DNA of 64,000 nt from Mesorhizobium loti (GTDB taxonomy: Bacteria; Pseudomonadota; Alphaproteobacteria; Rhizobiales; Rhizobiaceae): positions 186,001-250,000 of the forward strand of contig NZ_LPWA01000001.1 of NCBI RefSeq assembly GCF_001510895.1, read 5' to 3'. The position numbers were made by a program, and so were the translations under genes. Below, one piece after another: positions 60,976 through 64,000 of this stretch (the stretch's first letter is position 1; the number at the start of each line of letters is the position of its first letter). The notes beneath the pieces are model-generated. The model did no database searches. It saw only the letters and a program-made list of their open reading frames with translations, and was not told where the DNA came from.

Positions 60976-61892
60976 TCACCTGTCTGCAAGGCTGGGGCGA
61001 TGCCCGGCGTTTCCAGATCGATGTCGACCCTGAGCGGAAAATGGTCGGAAGCCACCTCGCCGATGTCGGCGCTCACCGAACGCACCCGCCCGGCCAGCAT
61101 GCCGCCGACGAAGCAATGGTCGAGCCGGCGTTTCGCCAGCCTGCCGTCGATGATCTTTTCATGCGTGTGGAAGTCCGGCACCGGCTCGCTGGCGACGGCG
61201 GCCGCATCGGCGAAGCCGTCGATATAGGCAGCACCGCGATGATAGGGCGTGCTGCCGACGATGCGTCGGTACTCGGCGCTGCCCGGCTCCATGTTGAAAT
61301 CGCCAAGCCAGATCGCCGCCAGCGGGTTTTCCGGCTCCGGTTGTCCATCGCCCCAGTTGCGCTGCGGCTCGTCGTCTGCGCCGCTCCACGGGCCGCCCTC
61401 GGATGGCGCCCGGCGATGCTCGCCAAGCAGATAGTCGATCTGCTCCAGCCGCTCCTCGGCCGCGATATGGGCAAGATGCAGCGAGAAGATCCGCACCGGT
61501 CCCGCCGGCGTGCGGATCATGCATTCCAGCGCCGCGTTGCGGGTGTTGAGCGGCCTGAGCGTGCGGCGCATCGGCAGCGTGTGCAGCCTTGACCAGACGA
61601 TCGGCAGCTTCGACAGCACCATCGTGCCGAACTGTCGCCGGCGGTTCACGACGCGACCGTCACGCTTTTCGCTGGCGTCCATGTCAAAGGCCGGACCATA
61701 GACCCAATGATAGTCGGGCAGCAGCCTCGACAGGATCTCCGGCTGGTCGTCGCCGTTGCTGCGCTGCCAGTGCCGCTCCACTTCTTGCAAGGCGATGATG
61801 TCGGCTCCGTCGACAAGGCGCGCGGCACGCGCGAGGTCATAGCGGCCGTTGCTGCCGAACCCGTACTGGATGTTGTAGCTAACCAGCTTCAT
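60976..61892 (-). CDS. Endonuclease/exonuclease/phosphatase (EEP) family protein (stop apparently lost)
   Basis: About 305 residues. A metal-dependent EEP-fold hydrolase: it begins MKLVSYNIQYG, and has IIALQEVERHW, WLGDFNMEPGS and SDHFPLRVDI (catalytic Asp-His), as in sphingomyelinase-like and DNase I-like phosphodiesterases. The observed frame does not stop but runs straight into the EamA transporter. If one base is missing shortly before 61000, the frame would end at TGA (60978-60976), 7 bp before the transporter ATG. Since one-base losses are frequent in this window, that is the likelier reading, but a true fusion cannot be excluded. Confidence 0.8.
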
Positions 61893-62009
61893 CGATTAAC
61901 CGGCTCAATTCCGGTGACCGCAGTAGCGCTTCACCGATGGCGTTGCAATGGACCGCGGCGGCACGTGGGATGGTCCAACTGATGACCACCGGACCGGCTC
62001 GTCTCTGGT

Positions 62010-63563
62010 CTAGTAAGTGGTAAGCGGCTGGAACCGTCCGGCCGGCGATGCAGCCAGCTCGGCCCAGTCGATCTCTTCTTCCAGCCGGTGATAGGCCTCG
62101 TCGCCGATCGTGCCGTTGCGGCGCAACTCCTGCAGCGTGTCGCGCTGACGGTTGATGGCATAGAGGCGCAGCCGGTCGTATTCGGTCGCGGCCTGCGCGT
62201 CCTCCGGATTTTCGGCAACCAGCCGCTGGGCTTCGTACTGCTCGCGCACGACGGCCGCGGCGGCCGTCGTCTTGCGGCTCAACACGTCGAGCGCGGCCTG
62301 CATGATGGCGACGCGCGCTTGCGCCACCTCGCGATCGACCGTCGTATCCCGCTCGAAATTGAGCCGGCGCAGCAAAGGCTTCAGGCTCATGCCCTGCAGC
62401 ACCAGCGTGCCGAGGACGACCGCGAAGGCGGCGAGCACGATCGGATCACGGCCTGGAAAGCCGGCCGGCAAGGCAATAGCCGCGACCAGCGTCACCAGCC
62501 CGCGCATGCCGCACCAACCGACCAGCACGGCGCCGCGGAACGTCGGCGCATCCCGCCTTTGCTCCTCGCTGTCGAAGCGGGCAAAGCGCCGTATGACCGC
62601 GACGTAGCCCAGCACCCAGACGAGGCGCGCCACGATCACGACGGCCAGCACCGTCGCGGCGAAGACAAATGCATCGCCTTGCCCTTCGCCGGAAAGCCGG
62701 CCGACGATCGACCGTGCCTGCAGGCCCATCAGCACGAAAGCCAGCACGTTGAGCACGAACACCGCCGACTCCCAGACCGAATAGGTGCTGACGCGGCGTC
62801 TGGCCGACATCTGGCGCGGTGCGGTGCGCGCGATGGTGATGGCATAGACGACGATGGTGATGATGGCGGAAAGGCCGATCCTGTCGGCGATGATCCAGAC
62901 GGCGAAGGTTCCGGCAAACTGCACCACGGTGCTGCTTGCCGCATCCTCGATCCGCGTCAGCGTCAGCAGCGAGAAGCGGCCGAACAGATAGCCAGCGGCA
63001 ACGCTGCCGACGGTGGACAGCAGGATGACCGGCACGGCGTCCTTCAGCATGAGCGAGCCGATGGCGGCCGAGACCGCGATCCGGTAGATCAGCAGCGCCG
63101 TAGCGTCGTTGAGCAGGCTCTCGCCTTGCAGGATGGCGGTCAGCCGATGCGGCACCTTGAACTGGTTGAGCACAGTGCTTGCCGCCACAGCGTCCGGCGG
63201 AGCGACGATGGCGCCGAGCGCGATCGCCGCCGCGATCGGCAGGCCGGCCATCTTCCAGCCGACGAAGGCAACGACCACAGCGGTGAAGACGACGGCGCCG
63301 AGCGCCAGCAGCACCAGCGACAGCCGGTAGCGGTGGAGGTCGCGCAGCGAGGTATCATAGGCGGCATCGAGAAGCACCGGCGCGATGAAAAGCGCCAGCG
63401 CCAGTTCCGGATCGATCTCGATCATCGGGGCGCCGGGCAGGAAGGCGAGCCCCGCGCCAGCCAGGGCCAGCAACGACGGATAGGGAATCTCGAGCCGCCG
63501 CGACAGCGCCGCCAGCGCGACGGCAATCAAAAGCAGGATCAAGGTGACTTCGAACAGCGCCAT
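62010..63563 (-). CDS. Na+/H+ antiporter, CPA1/NhaP family
   Basis: A 517-residue inner-membrane antiporter with about twelve transmembrane helices (from EVTLILLLIAVALAALSRRL to about residue 400), then a cytosolic tail. The family motifs VAPPDAVAASTVL and ESLLNDATALLIYRIAV contain the acidic ion-binding residues. It exchanges Na+ or K+ for H+ in pH and salt homeostasis. The C-terminal 115 residues are charged and helical (VDREVAQARVAIMQAAL). It appears monocistronic; the start at 63563 has the standard MALFEVTLIL opening. Confidence 0.92.
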   Translation of the reverse strand: MALFEVTLILLLIAVALAALSRRLEIPYPSLLALAGAGLAFLPGAPMIEIDPELALALFIAPVLLDAAYDTSLRDLHRYRLSLVLLALGAVVFTAVVVAFVGWKMAGLPIAAAIALGAIVAPPDAVAASTVLNQFKVPHRLTAILQGESLLNDATALLIYRIAVSAAIGSLMLKDAVPVILLSTVGSVAAGYLFGRFSLLTLTRIEDAASSTVVQFAGTFAVWIIADRIGLSAIITIVVYAITIARTAPRQMSARRRVSTYSVWESAVFVLNVLAFVLMGLQARSIVGRLSGEGQGDAFVFAATVLAVVIVARLVWVLGYVAVIRRFARFDSEEQRRDAPTFRGAVLVGWCGMRGLVTLVAAIALPAGFPGRDPIVLAAFAVVLGTLVLQGMSLKPLLRRLNFERDTTVDREVAQARVAIMQAALDVLSRKTTAAAAVVREQYEAQRLVAENPEDAQAATEYDRLRLYAINRQRDTLQELRRNGTIGDEAYHRLEEEIDWAELAASPAGRFQPLTTY

Positions 63564-63673
63564 GGCTCATCGTAGCGGCGAAGCGCGAAGCTTGGCAGTA
63601 CCTCTGACGCAGGATGCTGTTGATTGTCCAACGCGTCGATATCGGCTTAAAGAGCCTCAGTCCAGTTGGCTCA

Positions 63674-63897
63674 GGCTGTGTTGAGATTCAGGTCAGGCCG
63701 AGCTGGAGTCGAAGACGGGCGCGAAGCGACCAAACTGGGTGGTTTCCGAGAACCGGAGCGGAGCGTACTAAAGTACGTGAGCACCGGCCTACGCCGGCCG
63801 TAGCCTTAGTTTAATCGCCACGCACCCATAGTGCTTCGGCCGGCGAAGGCCGGAAGCCGCCATTTGCAGGCCGGCATCACCTGAATATCGACACAGC
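63674..63897. mobile_element. MITE-like element with 20-bp terminal inverted repeats
   Basis: The left end GGCTGTGTTGAGATTCAGGT and the inverted right end GGCTGTGTCGATATTCAGGT differ at two of 20 positions and enclose 224 bp with no coding potential. The interior contains a small hairpin (CCGGCCTACGCCGG region) and CCGGCGAAGGCCGG. Right next to the right end is the stop codon of the ABC ATPase gene. No target-site duplication is clear. The 63564-63673 stretch outside it holds nothing I recognise. Confidence 0.6.
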
Positions 63898-64000
63898 CTA
63901 GTGCAGCACCAGCATGTCGCCCGACGAGAAGGAGATGTCCGCCTTCTCGCCGACGACAGGGGGCGGCGTCGCGGAGTTGTTGAAGGTGTCAAGCGACACC
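63898..64000 (-). CDS. ABC transporter ATP-binding protein, C-terminal end (partial)
   Basis: Only the last 33 codons are in the window, running off the right edge. The visible end reads VSLDTFNNSATPPPVVGEKA and closes on MLVLH before the stop at 63898-63900. This is the TOBE-like C-terminus of a PotA/spermidine- or iron-type ABC ATPase. The stop codon coincides with the right boundary of the MITE-like element, so the insertion may have supplied or shortened the end. Identity rests on a short segment. Confidence 0.55.
   Translation of the reverse strand, partial: VSLDTFNNSATPPPVVGEKADISFSSGDMLVLH

Overview
The window reads as chromosomal DNA from a GC-rich alphaproteobacterium of the Rhizobiales, most like Mesorhizobium. 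Evidence: a CpdR-type response regulator, an Omp10 lipoprotein, a homospermidine synthase, a ROSE-type thermosensor upstream of a small heat shock protein, rhizobial-style intergenic palindromes, a full CtrA box (TTAA-N7-TTAAC), and a tRNA-Gln whose first pair is U-A, as expected where Gln-tRNA is made by transamidation. I see no prophage, CRISPR array or intact insertion sequence.

Layout. 1-4.8 kb: SDR, DUF533 protein, NTF2-like protein, trhO, eda, a decayed AraC regulator and tRNA-Gln, plus a candidate small RNA (941-1006) with a CCUCCUCCC anti-Shine-Dalgarno loop downstream of a CtrA box. 4.8-11.7 kb: exported DUF882 peptidase-like protein, sigma54-type response regulator, oligoendopeptidase F and a membrane-anchored helix-hairpin-helix protein. 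11.8-20.2 kb: pabB-pabC, haem-dependent N-demethylase family protein, homospermidine synthase, omp10, a 5'-nucleotidase with a LysM tail, and hemH. 20.3-28.5 kb: qmcA-nfeD pair, arabinose-5-phosphate isomerase, outer-membrane barrel, galU, lytic transglycosylase and SGNH-like protein, mostly cell-envelope functions. 28.5-42.4 kb: gltD/gltB, threonine aldolase, TauE/SafE, hsp20 with an RpoH-like promoter and ROSE element, hydrolase, hydroxylaminobenzene mutase-like protein, hisN, a second candidate small RNA (40831-40914), an N-formylglutamate amidohydrolase family gene and cpdR. 42.6-45.1 kb: tRNA-Val, repeats, small proteins and a duplicated scrap of a DUF993 gene.

The most distinctive locus is 43956-60107. 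A DUF993 (dihydrodipicolinate-synthase-like) gene is divergent from a tightly packed run: LacI regulator, Gfo/Idh/MocA dehydrogenase, one-piece CoA-transferase, enoyl-CoA hydratase, aldehyde dehydrogenase, CUT1 sugar ABC transporter (binding protein, two permeases, ATPase), GMC oxidoreductase, SDR, second GMC oxidoreductase and a Dabb protein. Two nearly identical palindromes centred on GAACGTTC sit at the two divergent promoters and are the likely LacI-family operators. The gene set implies uptake of a sugar- or polyol-like compound, several oxidations, possibly a retro-aldol cleavage, then processing of an acid as a CoA thioester. The substrate cannot be read from the sequence. Beyond it lie an EEP-family phosphatase and an EamA transporter (apparently fused), a Na+/H+ antiporter, a MITE-like element and the tail of another ABC ATPase.

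Caveat on quality. At least eleven conserved genes (response regulator, pepF, HHH protein, qmcA, barrel protein, SGNH protein, gltB, threonine aldolase, Gfo, ABC ATPase, GMC-2, EamA) carry frameshifts, nearly all explained by loss of one base from a two-base GG, CC or AA run. This looks like sequencing or consensus error rather than gene decay. Those genes are annotated over their full extent, with the frameshift positions stated.
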